DNA of 64,000 nucleotides, taken from NCBI GenBank assembly GCA_026214975.1, contig CM047808.1, forward strand, positions 50,161,073 to 50,225,072. The letters are read 5' to 3'. The notes beneath the pieces are model-generated. The model saw only the letters and a list, made by a program, of their open reading frames with translations, made no database searches and was not told the DNA's origin. The position numbers were made by a program, and so were the translations under genes. Source of the stretch: Gentiana macrophylla (Eukaryota; Streptophyta; Magnoliopsida; Gentianales; Gentianaceae). The first letter of the stretch is position 1, and every line of letters begins with the position of its first letter. Below, piece by piece: positions 35,640-47,100 of this stretch.

Positions 35640-36525
35640 TAATCTTTGTATATCTCTAAAAATTACCCAAGCCGTAATACCAACTAAAGCTGACCATAAG
35701 CATGAAGCCGCATTCGACAACGCATTTCTTACGTATCCTATTATGTTTCAAGAATCAAGTCTCTTCGTAGTTCTTAGGTTTGTTTATATAGAGGACGTCT
35801 CGTCCCAAGCCTTGTCCTGCAAGGATCCTAATTCTTAACCCTAAGGATTATTATACGCAAATCCCATTGATTTAGGGATAAATATGGATATATCTGATTA
35901 TTTGAATCACAATCTTTATGACTAAAGATTCTTTACATAATTATTTAATTTGATGAATCTCTTGAGTTAAGGAAAGCTCTGGCCGACCTGCGTCGAGCTC
36001 TCCAGACCAGCTCTGTCAACATGACACCCCTGGATTCCACTCTGACCGAGCCGACCTGCGGTGGTCAGTTCGGGTACCCAGGTCGGACCTTCCTCCTGGG
36101 TTTTGGTCCCTAAGTATGCAAAGTATAAGGCTTTTGCCCTTTAGAGAGGACGTTTCTCTGTCTTTATTTATTGCTCAGTTATTTGTACGAACGACACATG
36201 GCATGTCCTAATCCAGACATTGATCGTCATAAGCCCCCCTGATCTAGCTGACTCTTTGTGGGCAGTCCAGATCAGTTATAGTGGAGTTCGGACTTCATCA
36301 TTTAGACTTATCAAATTTCGCAATGACATTTTAGAAATCATGAAGATCCTTTTACCCAGAAGAAGATGGTGCTGCTTGGTCACGGTCATCTAGACTTGTA
36401 AAATTTTACAATGACCAACTCTGCCAGGTGGCAGAGTTATTATTGTGACGCTGTCATTCGTGCCCACGTCTTCTAAAGTGGAACGGTTTTTGAGAACGTG
36501 TTTGGAGTTTTATAACCCCCATCGA
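35640..36525 (-). mobile_element. LTR-like block, copy 2 of an inverted pair
   Basis: Reverse complement of 24216-25025 with moderate divergence. It runs from CTTACGTATCC/TTCTTAGGTTTGTTTATATAGAGG (minus-strand TATA box) to GAACGTGTTTGGAGTTTTATAACC at 36498-36521. It is GC-richer than its surroundings, with GGTCGG/GAGCTC-rich segments. Confidence 0.65.
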
Positions 36526-36879
36526 ATTGGTTGCTCGATCAGCCGTTGGCTGATATTGGCTTTAAGGCCATAAAATATGTAAGTCTTGCTTCTTCAATCG
36601 TACTTTGTAGGTCTTCCTTACAGAGCTTTGTATAAACCAGACATGGGTACGACATGTGAAGCTTATCTGAAAGAATTCTAGGAAGGGTTAGACTTTGTGT
36701 CTAAGTATTCTTCCCGCCGCCGTCGCAGACTCCTTGTTTAGGGCCTTCTGCGCGTCGCCGCTTCGCTTCGCTTCAATCGCTTTCGCAGAGTCGCTGTGCC
36801 ATTACTTCGTAGAGAATCTTACCTCGCCATTCTGAGTGCAGGCGTAACTCACCTTAATGCTTCTTAGGTTTCTGAACTT

Positions 36880-37440
36880 ATATTTCGTTTATGCTTCATT
36901 GTCTTTTTTATGAGCCCGACCTGCGGAGCTCAGCTCGAGTCCCTTTGGGGTCTTAGAAAGTTTACTTCGCAAAGTCTCAGTTCAAGCGGAGCTTAGTTGA
37001 TCTGCCCTGCGGACCTAATAATTTTGACTGAGTTCGGCCTGCAGAGCTCAGTTAGTTCATCATGCGAACTTTAATGAGTTTGTCCTTTGCAAACTTTGTT
37101 ATAATTCGACTGAGTCCGACCTGCGGATCTCAGCTAGTTCGTCCTGTGAACTTTAATGAGTTTGTCCTTTGCAAACTTTCTGAGTCTGACCTGCAGAGTT
37201 CAGTTGTCAGTCTTGCTGACTTATAATTTTCTGATAAGTCCGACGTCTGGAGCTTAGTTTGTCAGTCCTGCTGACTTATAATTTTTTCGATGTGTCCGAC
37301 ATGCGGAGCTCAGTTAGTTCGTCCTGCGAACTTTAATGAGTTTGTCATTTACAAACTTTATTTAATTTGGCTGAGTTTATTCTGCGAAATTAGCTCGAGA
37401 TGTCCTGCGGACTTTGCTAAAGCCACACATAACGGGTAAA
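36880..37440. repeat. Degenerate tandem repeat, CCGACCTGCGGAGCTCAG type
   Basis: Alternating blocks of GAGTCCGACCTGCGGAGCTCAG and AGTTCGTCCTGCGAACTTTAATGAGTTTGTC recur at least five times with spacer variation. The blocks are short inverted motifs (CCTGCGGA, GAGCTC, GTTCGTCC...GCGAAC). No protein family is seen. Confidence 0.7.
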
Positions 37441-37774
37441 ATAACATTCTATTGATGCAATATAGTTTAGTATGCAACTAATGATAATAAAATTGCTTTA
37501 AGATAAATATTCAAAACAATTGATAAAATTCTGGAACCTGTCCAAGAGATAGAACTTGCGAAGATTGTTGGCCTGCCAATTTCAGGGAATGGTCCTGCCC
37601 GGTTGTTCTCCCAGCGCTTGTTGTGCCGGATTCGAAGCGGTTTATGCTCATTGCTGAGGCTGGTTAGTGGTGGTGGGATCCGCTGAGATAGCGTAATGCT
37701 CATTTAGTGTAGTCTGATGGTGCCGGGCTTAAGTGCGTCATGCTTGAAAGCGTAAGGGCACAATTTGAGAAGAT
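37441..37774. other. Spacer between two repeat arrays, no gene
   Basis: No coding sequence recognised. A 78-codon minus frame (37703-37467) has no identifiable domain. Confidence 0.3.
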
Positions 37775-38280
37775 TCACTCGAGGTTGAGCTCCAAATACG
37801 ATGTCGAGCTGAGCTCGATCTTATAGATGATTCGCTCAAGGATGAGCTCCAAATATGATGCCGAGCTGAGCTCGGTCTTATAAGAGATTCGCTCGAGGTT
37901 GACCTCCAAATATGATGCCGAGCCGAGCTCGGTCTTATAGGAGATTCGCTCGACGTTGAGCTCCAAATATGATGCCGAGGTCTTATAGAATATTCGCTCT
38001 AGGGTGAGCTCCAAATATGATGCCGATCCGAGCTCGGTCTTATAGATGATTCGCTCGAGGTTGAGCTCCAAATATGATGCCGAGCCGAGCTCGGTTTTAT
38101 GGAAGATTCGCTCGAGGTTGAGCTCCAAATATGATGCCGAGCCGAGCTCGGTCTTATAGAAGATTCGCTCGAGGGTGAGCTCCAAATATGATGCTGAGCC
38201 GAGCTCGGTCTTATAGAAGATTCGCTCGAGGTTGAGCTCGAAATATGATGCCGAGCTAGAGTCGGTCTTATAGTGCCGCG
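37775..38280. repeat. 57-bp tandem array, about nine units, open frame on the minus strand
   Basis: The unit contains ATTCGCTCGAGGTTGAGCTC, CAAATATGATGCC and GAGCCGAGCTCGGTCTTATA and repeats every 57 bp. One unit near 37970-37985 lacks 12 bp. Because 57 is a multiple of three, the minus strand keeps a 178-codon frame (38311-37775) of 19-residue repeats of the form SASYLELNLERIFYKTELG. I know no protein family with this repeat, and the simplest reading is a satellite-like array whose period preserves a frame. Confidence 0.8.
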
Positions 38281-38690
38281 CTATTAAGCGCATGGTCTTT
38301 TTTACTATCACGACTTTTATCTCGAGGAACCTTTGAAGCTTTTAGCCCTCGTATCAGGGGCGTGCATCCTGTATTTATGCTTCGAAGAGCGCACGGAACA
38401 AGAATTTTGGGTACCCTTTGGATTATACATTTCTGCTCGTACCGGTTTGTACTAAGGAATGGTATGCCCGACCGAAAGATGAACAATCGGGTGTGCTATT
38501 TTCTATGTATGATGGGCGTATGCTTTACTCAAAAGAAAGCCGAGAGTATTGCAAGCAACGGCGTCTTTTGTTATTTATTTGTGAAAGGTTAGTTACCTTT
38601 TAAGTAGTTCGTTGGACTACTCATTCTCTATTGCGTCCCTGAGTATCAATATTCCGACTAATCCATTCAGGAGCAGATGTGTGGGAAAAG
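38281..38690. other. Unassigned sequence between array and LINE fragment
   Basis: Short overlapping frames on both strands, none recognisable. Confidence 0.3.
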
Positions 38691-39345
38691 AACTCATCCC
38701 AAGAGTGCCTGGGGAGGATGGTCTTCCAGAATTCCTCGGAAGTGTGCAGTCTCTCAAGGCATGCATAATCGATTACTCATCGTTATTGCACAGTTGGCAG
38801 GCCGCAGAATTACTGACATGTCGTATAAACAATAAGGACATGGTGGGGAGGGCCTTGTGGGCTGCTTGCCACTTTGGAAAATTAAGGCGTGACGGGCCCT
38901 TAAGTTGCGAAACATCTTTCCAAACATGTGCCATAGGGGCGTTGTCCCCCTTGGTGAGAAAATCATAACCGTCTGCCACAGAATATTTTTTGCTACTACC
39001 ATCTAGCCACACAATATTCATGCCGTCAATTCCAAAACCATCCTTCAAGAGATCATCCGCATAGGTTATATTTTTCCAAATAAAAGATGAGGTCGGCTTA
39101 GGCTTCAAAAAGGGGTTACCGTATTGTTACACCAAGAGCTTGACCCAGAGAGCATGATCATCAGTAAGAATTTGCCAGACTATCTTACCTAGGAAGGCTA
39201 CGTTCACAGAGCGAAGGTTCTTGAAGTCAAGTCTTCCACTATCCTTGGGTTGGCAGAGCTTGTCCGAAGACAAGTAGTACATTTTCCTCTCCAATCCTCT
39301 TCACCCCAAAAAAAAACTTCCTACACACCTTTTATTCTAATTTTC
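38690..39345 (-). pseudogene. LINE (non-LTR retrotransposon) 3' fragment with zf-RVT-like domain
   Basis: Read leftward, the first part (39320-39110) encodes the block DKLCQPKDSGRLDFKNLRSVNVAFLGK in broken frames. The second (39108-38773) contains SSFIWKNI...WLDGSSKKYSVADGYDFLT, then HVWKD...PKWQAAHKALPTMSLL and CQLC. This order (reverse-transcriptase tail, then zf-RVT with W..LP and CxxC) is typical of plant L1-like elements. Reverse transcriptase core and endonuclease are absent. Stops and shifts show it is dead. Confidence 0.8.
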
Positions 39346-39567
39346 GGACTGGGCCATGGTCGAGCAATTGAGACCGGATAATTTTATTTTATTTTATTTT
39401 ATTTTTTTGTGAAAAGACCGAGTAATTATGTTGCACTTGGGTCGATATCAAATTTTCAAAATTATATTATAAAATAAAATAATTAAAAGATATTTATATT
39501 ATGAAGTTTTTAAATGGGAATGCAGGCATGAACTTTATAAAACTTGCTGTGGTTGCACTATATCGTG

Positions 39568-39731
39568 GTAGTAGGTGAGACGGTGACATTCTTTGTCCAA
39601 TAATCAAGAAAACCCATCGATCATACAAATCTGGAAAGTATTCCTCTTTAAATACTCCTCAAATCTTTTGTCCATAATTAATCCCAAAAAAAATAAAAAA
39701 TAAAACTCATCGGAAAAGAGTTTCGATCAGT
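39568..39731 (+). promoter_or_regulatory. Candidate promoter of the cinnamoyl-CoA reductase gene
   Basis: GGTAGTAGGTGAG at 39568-39580 reads CTCACCTACTACC on the other strand, close to the AC elements (ACCTACC) through which MYB factors drive lignin genes. CTTTAAATACTCC at 39647-39659 is a plausible TATA box about 75 bp before the start codon. Motif-based only. Confidence 0.4.
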
Positions 39732-41113
39732 ATGCCGTCAGTTTCCGGCCAAGTCGTCTGCGTCACCGGCGCCGGTGGATACATCGCTTCATGGATGGTT
39801 AAGCTTTTGCTAGAAAAGGGCTACACCGTTAAAGGAACCGTGAGAAATCCAGGTGAGTGAGTCAGATCATTAATTCCCACGTGCATGATTAATTTGTTTA
39901 GTGTGTATATATATATATGCATAATCTGAATTTGTATGAGATATAAACCGCCCACCGGTGAATGCAGATGATCCGAAGAATGATCATTTGCGAGCTCTTG
40001 AAGGAGCCAATGACCGATTGACACTTGTCAAAGCCGATCTTCTTGATTATGGGAGTTTACGAGAAGCCATTGACGGCTGTGACGGAGTTTTTCATACTGC
40101 ATCACCGGTCACCGATGATCCAGTGAGTTGCCGTCATGAATTCAATTTTTTTTTTTTTTTTTTTGTGTGGGTGGGGAGGTGGGGTAGGGTGCGGGGGGTG
40201 GGAGCATCCTTAGGTTATACAAGTCACAAATCTGATTAAAACCCCTCATAATTTTTTTATTATTGATACAAATTTAATTTCTTTATAAAAAAAAAGAAAA
40301 TTTCTATCTCTAATAAAAAAATACATTTATAATACTAAAACTCTAAAAGATAATTTAAGTCAATATTACCTTTTTTTTTTTTTTTTGACAACCTATGCAT
40401 ATTTTTATAAAAATCAAATGACAACTTAGTCATTTATAATATTTGTTTTATCTTAATATAAAAAAAAAAAAAAAAAAACTTAGTTCGCCTAATGTGTGTG
40501 TCTTGTAACTTTCATTTGATTCTAAAGACTTGAAATGAAACAAATGGCAACTTTATCGAATGTGCCATTTTGTTTTCTTATTGAATAAATTTGTATAATA
40601 CAACTATGTATTGATTTTTTTTTTTTTTTGTTTTTTGAGAGAAATGTATAGATTTTCATATATTCTATATATAAAGATATGATATTAGGAGATTGCATCT
40701 GGCTAATGTAAATGTTACACTATTTTTTTTGTTTGTTATACATCTCTCTTAATATAATAAAAAAAGCCGTTTTTTAAAATATAAATATAAATGAATGAGT
40801 TTCTAATTCCGGTTAACTACCTTCTACAGTAGTTCTATATATAAAGATTTTTTTTCCGTTTAGTTGGATTAGGCTTAGTATACACACCATTAACTATCGG
40901 TCTCAACGATTACGTCATGTAAAAATTTTCGTAGAATTGATGATGTAAAAATAAAGTTGTCACTATATTACTGTACTTTTTTTTGTACCTTAAAAACTAC
41001 CTTTCTTTTTTATGAATTGTGGGTATCAGCGGATATGATCCTCTGTCAACAAGGTGATTTGGTAAGAGGATGAAAGTTATAGAATTATATCATACCTAAC
41101 ATTGTTCTTTGTA

Positions 41114-41150
<37 letters not shown>

Positions 41151-44100
41151 ACTTTAAGTCTCTCGTGGGTAAGAAACTTGAAAGCAAATCTTAATAGTTT
41201 AATATAGTAGGACCATTGTTTCCAAATAATACTAATAGTAATAATAATTAGGTATTTTTCAAACAAAAAAATAATAATAATTAGGTAGGACCAACGAGAT
41301 ATTAATAATAAATAATTAAACACAAAGGCAAACACAAAATTGAAAGTGAAGACGTTTATATATATATTATTTCATTTTACGTTATCTCTTTCATTTATCA
41401 TTGCTTTAACATCAGCCAAACATACATACATAAAGAACAAAGTATGAGGCATAAACCTTAAAATAGAAAAAGGTTGTGAAGTACCACTTTTAATCTAAAA
41501 TAGGAAAAAGGATAAGGAAAAAGATTGTGGTTGAGAAGGACAAAACACGTATGTTCTACGTGTATTCATTACGTGTGGTTGTATGACAGTGTAATGTAAA
41601 GCGTGCACATGTAGTAATACGCACGCGTTTTTCTTCTCAACCACTATCTTTGTTATCCTTTTTCTCATTTCATATCTTATTTTGTCATTTTTAGCGCATG
41701 CGGCACTATTTTTTAATCATTTAATGTTAGGTGGGACGGAGGGATATACCAAAATTTCCCTGACGTCATCATCATCTCACATAGTAGTGGTATTTCATTA
41801 ATAATATTAACATAAAATACACAAACATGCATTTAATTAATTAAATACACATAAAAGGGATATCCACCGAATGAACAACACCCTTTACCAGAAGTAGGGA
41901 TGGCAATGGGTCGGGTAGGGGACGGGTTTATTCCACCCGACCCATACCCACTCCTAAATCTTTTACCCATACCCAACCCATACCCGAACGGGTATAAATA
42001 AAATCTCACATACCCACCCCAACGTGGCAATGTGGGTAGAATGCGGGTAGAATGCAGTACGTGACTGAATGTATAAATAATTTTTAAGACAAATGAATTT
42101 GATTTTAAGACAATTTAAGGCATTTTGCAAATGAATGTCTATTGTGAACTAATGTTTTTAGTTTTTATCGGTCTTTTCTACTAATGATAACGTTAGGTTT
42201 AGTTTTTTCTAATTTCTACTAACCTCAAAGAAAAAGCGGGTAGGGTAGAGTAAGTGCGGGTCGGGGAATGGGTCGGGGACGGGTAGGGTAGGGTTTACGC
42301 TTATACCCGATCACCGACCCGATCTGAACAGGTATATAAATTTTACCCATCTCACCCATTACCCGAATGGGTGGTTGAAAATCATACCCGAACAGGAGCG
42401 GGTGGTATGCAGTAGAGGCGAGGTCGGGTTGGGCGAGATTGCCATCCCTAACCAGAAGAAAAAAATGATTAAGGCACAACCCTTTATCCCTTACCTATCC
42501 ATATAAAATGTGGATTTGTGGTCCAGAATTTTTATGTTATTTTATTTTTCTTTTAAGTGTTAAAATATGTTATTAAAAAATATTGTATAGATGATTTATG
42601 TATATAAATTCTGTGTCTAAATCACTCTCCTTACCGGAATTTCTCGATGATGTTTACCGACTTTTTCTTTTCTTTGTGGCGGAGCGGCAGCCACGACCAT
42701 GGGTTTATATGAAGAATATAACTTCAAAAGGTGTCCCCACGGCTCAGACCAGGCACCTCTTATTTTTTTTCCTTTTTTTTGATTGAGGAGGACCAGGCAC
42801 TTTTTATAAAAGTTTTAATGAAAAAGTAAATAATTTTTCTTAATAGGAAAAAAAAGAACTAGTTTCGAGTGATGTTATGGTAGGAGTGTAAACGATCGAG
42901 CCGTTCACGAGTCGTTCGGTTTGTTAAATGCTCGCTCGAATATAGCTTTAATTGAACTCGATTCGAATTCGAACAGCTCGTCATAATTAACAAGTTGAAT
43001 TTGAGCAATTTAATGATTGACTGGACGTCGCCATGAAATTTTATCGAGCGATTTTTTATGTTATATTCGAGGGACGGACCCAAATTTATTAAGGGTGGGG
43101 TCTGTGGCTTCACTCAAATTTCCGAATAATTCTTTAATATACCCTCTTATAATAATAACATTGTGTATGTATATTATTACAGACAATTTCTATAATAATC
43201 ACTCATCTAGTTCAATTGGTTAAAATGTTTGTTACTTATCTTAAGGTTATGGGTTCGAGTCTTGGTTGTTCAGGTTTTTTTTCCACTTTTTTTTTTTTTA
43301 AGTTGGCCCTCACTGGTTATATTGAAATATATAATAATTCTTAATATATTGCTAGTAGACTTAATATTTTATGTGCATATCATAGAATTTGTACCATTTT
43401 TTCGAGCTGCTCGAGTTCTTTTTTTCGAGCATAATCGAGCCGAAGTCAAGCATAATTAATATGTTATCGAACCGATCTTGAGCAAATTTTTTCCCCGCTC
43501 GAACGATCTCGAGCCGAATTCAAGAATCACTGTTTTAAAGGACACCTCGACTCGATAAGTAAATGTTTGATTTGGATCGGATCGGATTGTTTACACCCCT
43601 ATATGTTATGGGGACGAGGGTAATCTCACAACACGCTTGTGTACATTTGAATATCATGTGCCTAAATGATTAATAATTTTAAGTGTGTACATTTGAATAT
43701 CATGTGCCCAAGTGAATAATAAAGAATTGCCCCAATTAGGGCTCGAACACTGGTAACTGTCGACTTATTATCAAATGCTTAACCACTAGGTCGATACATA
43801 TATTAGTACATGTCAATCTTACAAGTCACTAAGTGAGTTTATTTATTTATTATATGGTTTGAATGTACTCTCCCGTTCTAAAATAATTAATGCAGTTGTC
43901 AAAAACATACAGATTAAAACAACAATTAATTGTTTTGACTTTGATGTGTTTAAGACTAAAATACCCTTAAGAGTAAATAATAATGACGCATTTAAGACAT
44001 TGTATGGAAAAAAAAAATGATGAAATGAGAAAAATGCATTAAATTTTACATTAACAAATATTCTGAATCAGTTATTTTGTAACAATTTTTTTTTATAACT

Positions 44101-47100
44101 GCCCCAATTATTTTTGGAACGGAGGGTGTGATATATATATATACAATATTCCACAAAAGACTACAATAAGACAAATTTCCAATGTATTTATTTTAATTCA
44201 CTATGAACGGAACAATATTATATGTGCATCGAGTTTATATTGCGTTAGTTTCCCGCATAAAGTATAATATCGTTAAAGAATATAATTAACGCCTTTGTAT
44301 TCAACAATTAATTATGGTGCCGATTTCTGATATTGTATTTGTTTTTATATATACTTGTTGATAATAAAAAAATAATAAAAAAAAGGAACAAATGGTGGAG
44401 CCGGCCGTGATAGGAACGAAGAATGTGATAAACGCGGCGGCAGAAGCCAAGGTCCGGCGGGTGGTATTCACCTCATCAATTGGTGCAATACACATGGACC
44501 CCAAAAGGGACCCTGACCAAATTGTAGATGAAACTTGTTGGAGTGATCTTGAATATTGCAAGAACACTAAGGTATTATCTCCCCTTTGATTTGATGTCTG
44601 CTCTCTAATTTAAAAAAATAAAAAAAAAACGGTTCATAATTGCACCACACTTATTGAATTTACGATCGATTTTTTCAAAATTGATTATAGACTGTATAAT
44701 CAATTTTAAGGCAATTTACATTGAAACTTGTTTCTATGCTCCACTATAAATGCCTCACAACATATAAACTCGAAAAATTGCATTTACATTGAAACTTGTT
44801 ACTATGCTCCACTAGAATTGGTATTGCTACGGGAAGGCAGTGGCCGAACAAGCAACAACGGCGGAAGCAAAAGAGAAAGGGTGGATCTAGTGGTGATCGC
44901 TCCGGTTCTCGTGTTGGGACCATTATCGCAGTAGCAGTGATGAATGCGGCGTTCTTCACGTCCTCAAGTTCCCCGAACGGATCTCGCAAAACTTATGGCA
45001 ACTACGTCCAGGCTTACGTGGACGTTAGGGATGTAGCTTTGGCACACATTCTACTCTTTGAGACCCCTTCTGCTTCTGGGAGGTATCTTTGTGCAGAAAG
45101 TGTGCTTCACCGCGGTGACGTTGTGGAGATCTTAGCTAAACTTTTTCCTGAATATCCTCTTCCCACCAAGTAAGTACCCTTTTAAGTTTAGACATATTAT
45201 ATCATGTCACAACAATATTGTGTTTTACATAATTGATTATAATAATATTTGATATTACTCTAAATGTGGATCTGACGGTCTATGACTGTGTAGTGGTATA
45301 ATGTTGTAATCTATTCGAAAGATAAAAAATCACGGAAGGCGGGTCTTAATACCAGATATATCTTTAAAAAAAACATTAATAATGCATGTTTAATTAGAAG
45401 TATATTTGAGAAGAAAAAAAAATAAATGTTGTACTGTTAGTGTTCGAAATTACCACTTTTTATGCGACATATTTTTTCCCTGCAAAAGTGACACTATATA
45501 GGGATGGATGAAGTATATAAAAGTTATATATATGCGGCAGTTAGTTTAATATCCATACGAATGATTTTATGGTGAATCGGATGTAGAAATATTGTATCAA
45601 GTAATATAAATTATAGTCATTCATATCGGTCGTAGAAATATTGTACCGAGTAGCATACATTAGAGTCATTCAATTTTATCTCTTCACATAATCCATTTTA
45701 ATGGCGTACGAGAGTTAAATTTAAAATATTGTAATTGTAATATATGTCAATTGATAAAACTTTATTTATAACGATTGTATTTTAAAATTTGTCAAATCCA
45801 TATAAATTTGCAAGTATTAGTTCTATGGTACACAACTTTTTCACAGCATTAAATTTACATAATTTCTTCTAAAAAAAATACAAAAATAAATAAATAATAT
45901 TACATCCGTTCCAAAATATAACTCATCCTAGAGGTTTTTACACAGATTAATAAAGTGGTTGAATTACATAAATTTGAAAGTTAATGTATAAAATGTCTAT
46001 TTACTATCATTAATGTAATAGTTGTTAAGTAATAAAAAGTGGTTGGATTCATAAAAAATCCGGGGTAAGATAGAGAAAATGTAATAAATGTTGTATTGGT
46101 AAATGTTGAATGGATTATATTATGAGACAATTCTAAAACTGTAGGATGAATTATATTTTGAGACGTAGGTAATATAAGCGAATGATTTTTTTTAGAAGGG
46201 TATAAGTTAATGATTTTTTATTGTCTTGATTGCAGACAAAACATTCAATAATTAATTTAATCCCACCTAACAACATTAGCATTAAATTTATGAATTATTC
46301 CCCTTTTGAGAGAGGTTATTACGATCATGAGGAAACGATAGAGAAAGCTGCATACGCGTGCAGAACATCCTGACCAGCGCGGTTTATCCTCATATAGGAA
46401 TTGCATACGTGGCGTGAAGCTGTGTGGTCAGGATGTTGCGCTAGTGTATGCATTATATCTATGAAGCCTCCCTGCATCAGAATAACCCGTTTTGAGATTA
46501 AAGTTTGTTGGTGGTAGCTTTAGGACAAAAGTCAAGGTAGGTATAAGGAATTCCAACTTTAGACCGCTCCAAAGTCCAAACGCATACTATTAGTCAATTC
46601 TTGGAATTTTCTTTTTTTCAACAATGCGATGGCTAAAAGTGTGGTCCCCACAGATAATATTCATTATTATGGAGGGATAGCTACAAGTCTCCGGTCTCCT
46701 ATCTTTTTCTCCTTTGAACATGTAGTAGCCAAGGGAGAAAAAGATAGGAGAGACATGCAATTTTCTATAATTATCGTTCAATTACCGTTTGATTTGAAGG
46801 GAAAAAAAAAAAAGGAAATGAGTTGGAGGAATTTATGTCTAGTACTACCTCCGTTCTATAAAAAAGTGCCCATTTTTTGAAAATTAGTCGTCCTATAAAA
46901 AGTGTCTATTTATAAAACCAATACGTTATTTAATGCATTTTTTTCCACACATACCCGTATATTTGCATTTAATGTTTGTATGTTTATTTTACATTCCAAT
47001 AGAAGCATTTATTATATGATAGAGATATATATGTACATTAGCACTTAAATTACTATACATTAATTGATTTCTTAACCTATGTGTCAAGCAAAATGTTGAC

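Noticed and set aside
43739..43792. Possible tRNA genes at A-box/B-box pairs (also 43208-43262 and 32072-32143)
   Set aside because: Boxes are present but no acceptor stem or anticodon arm folds. They fit tRNA-derived SINEs.
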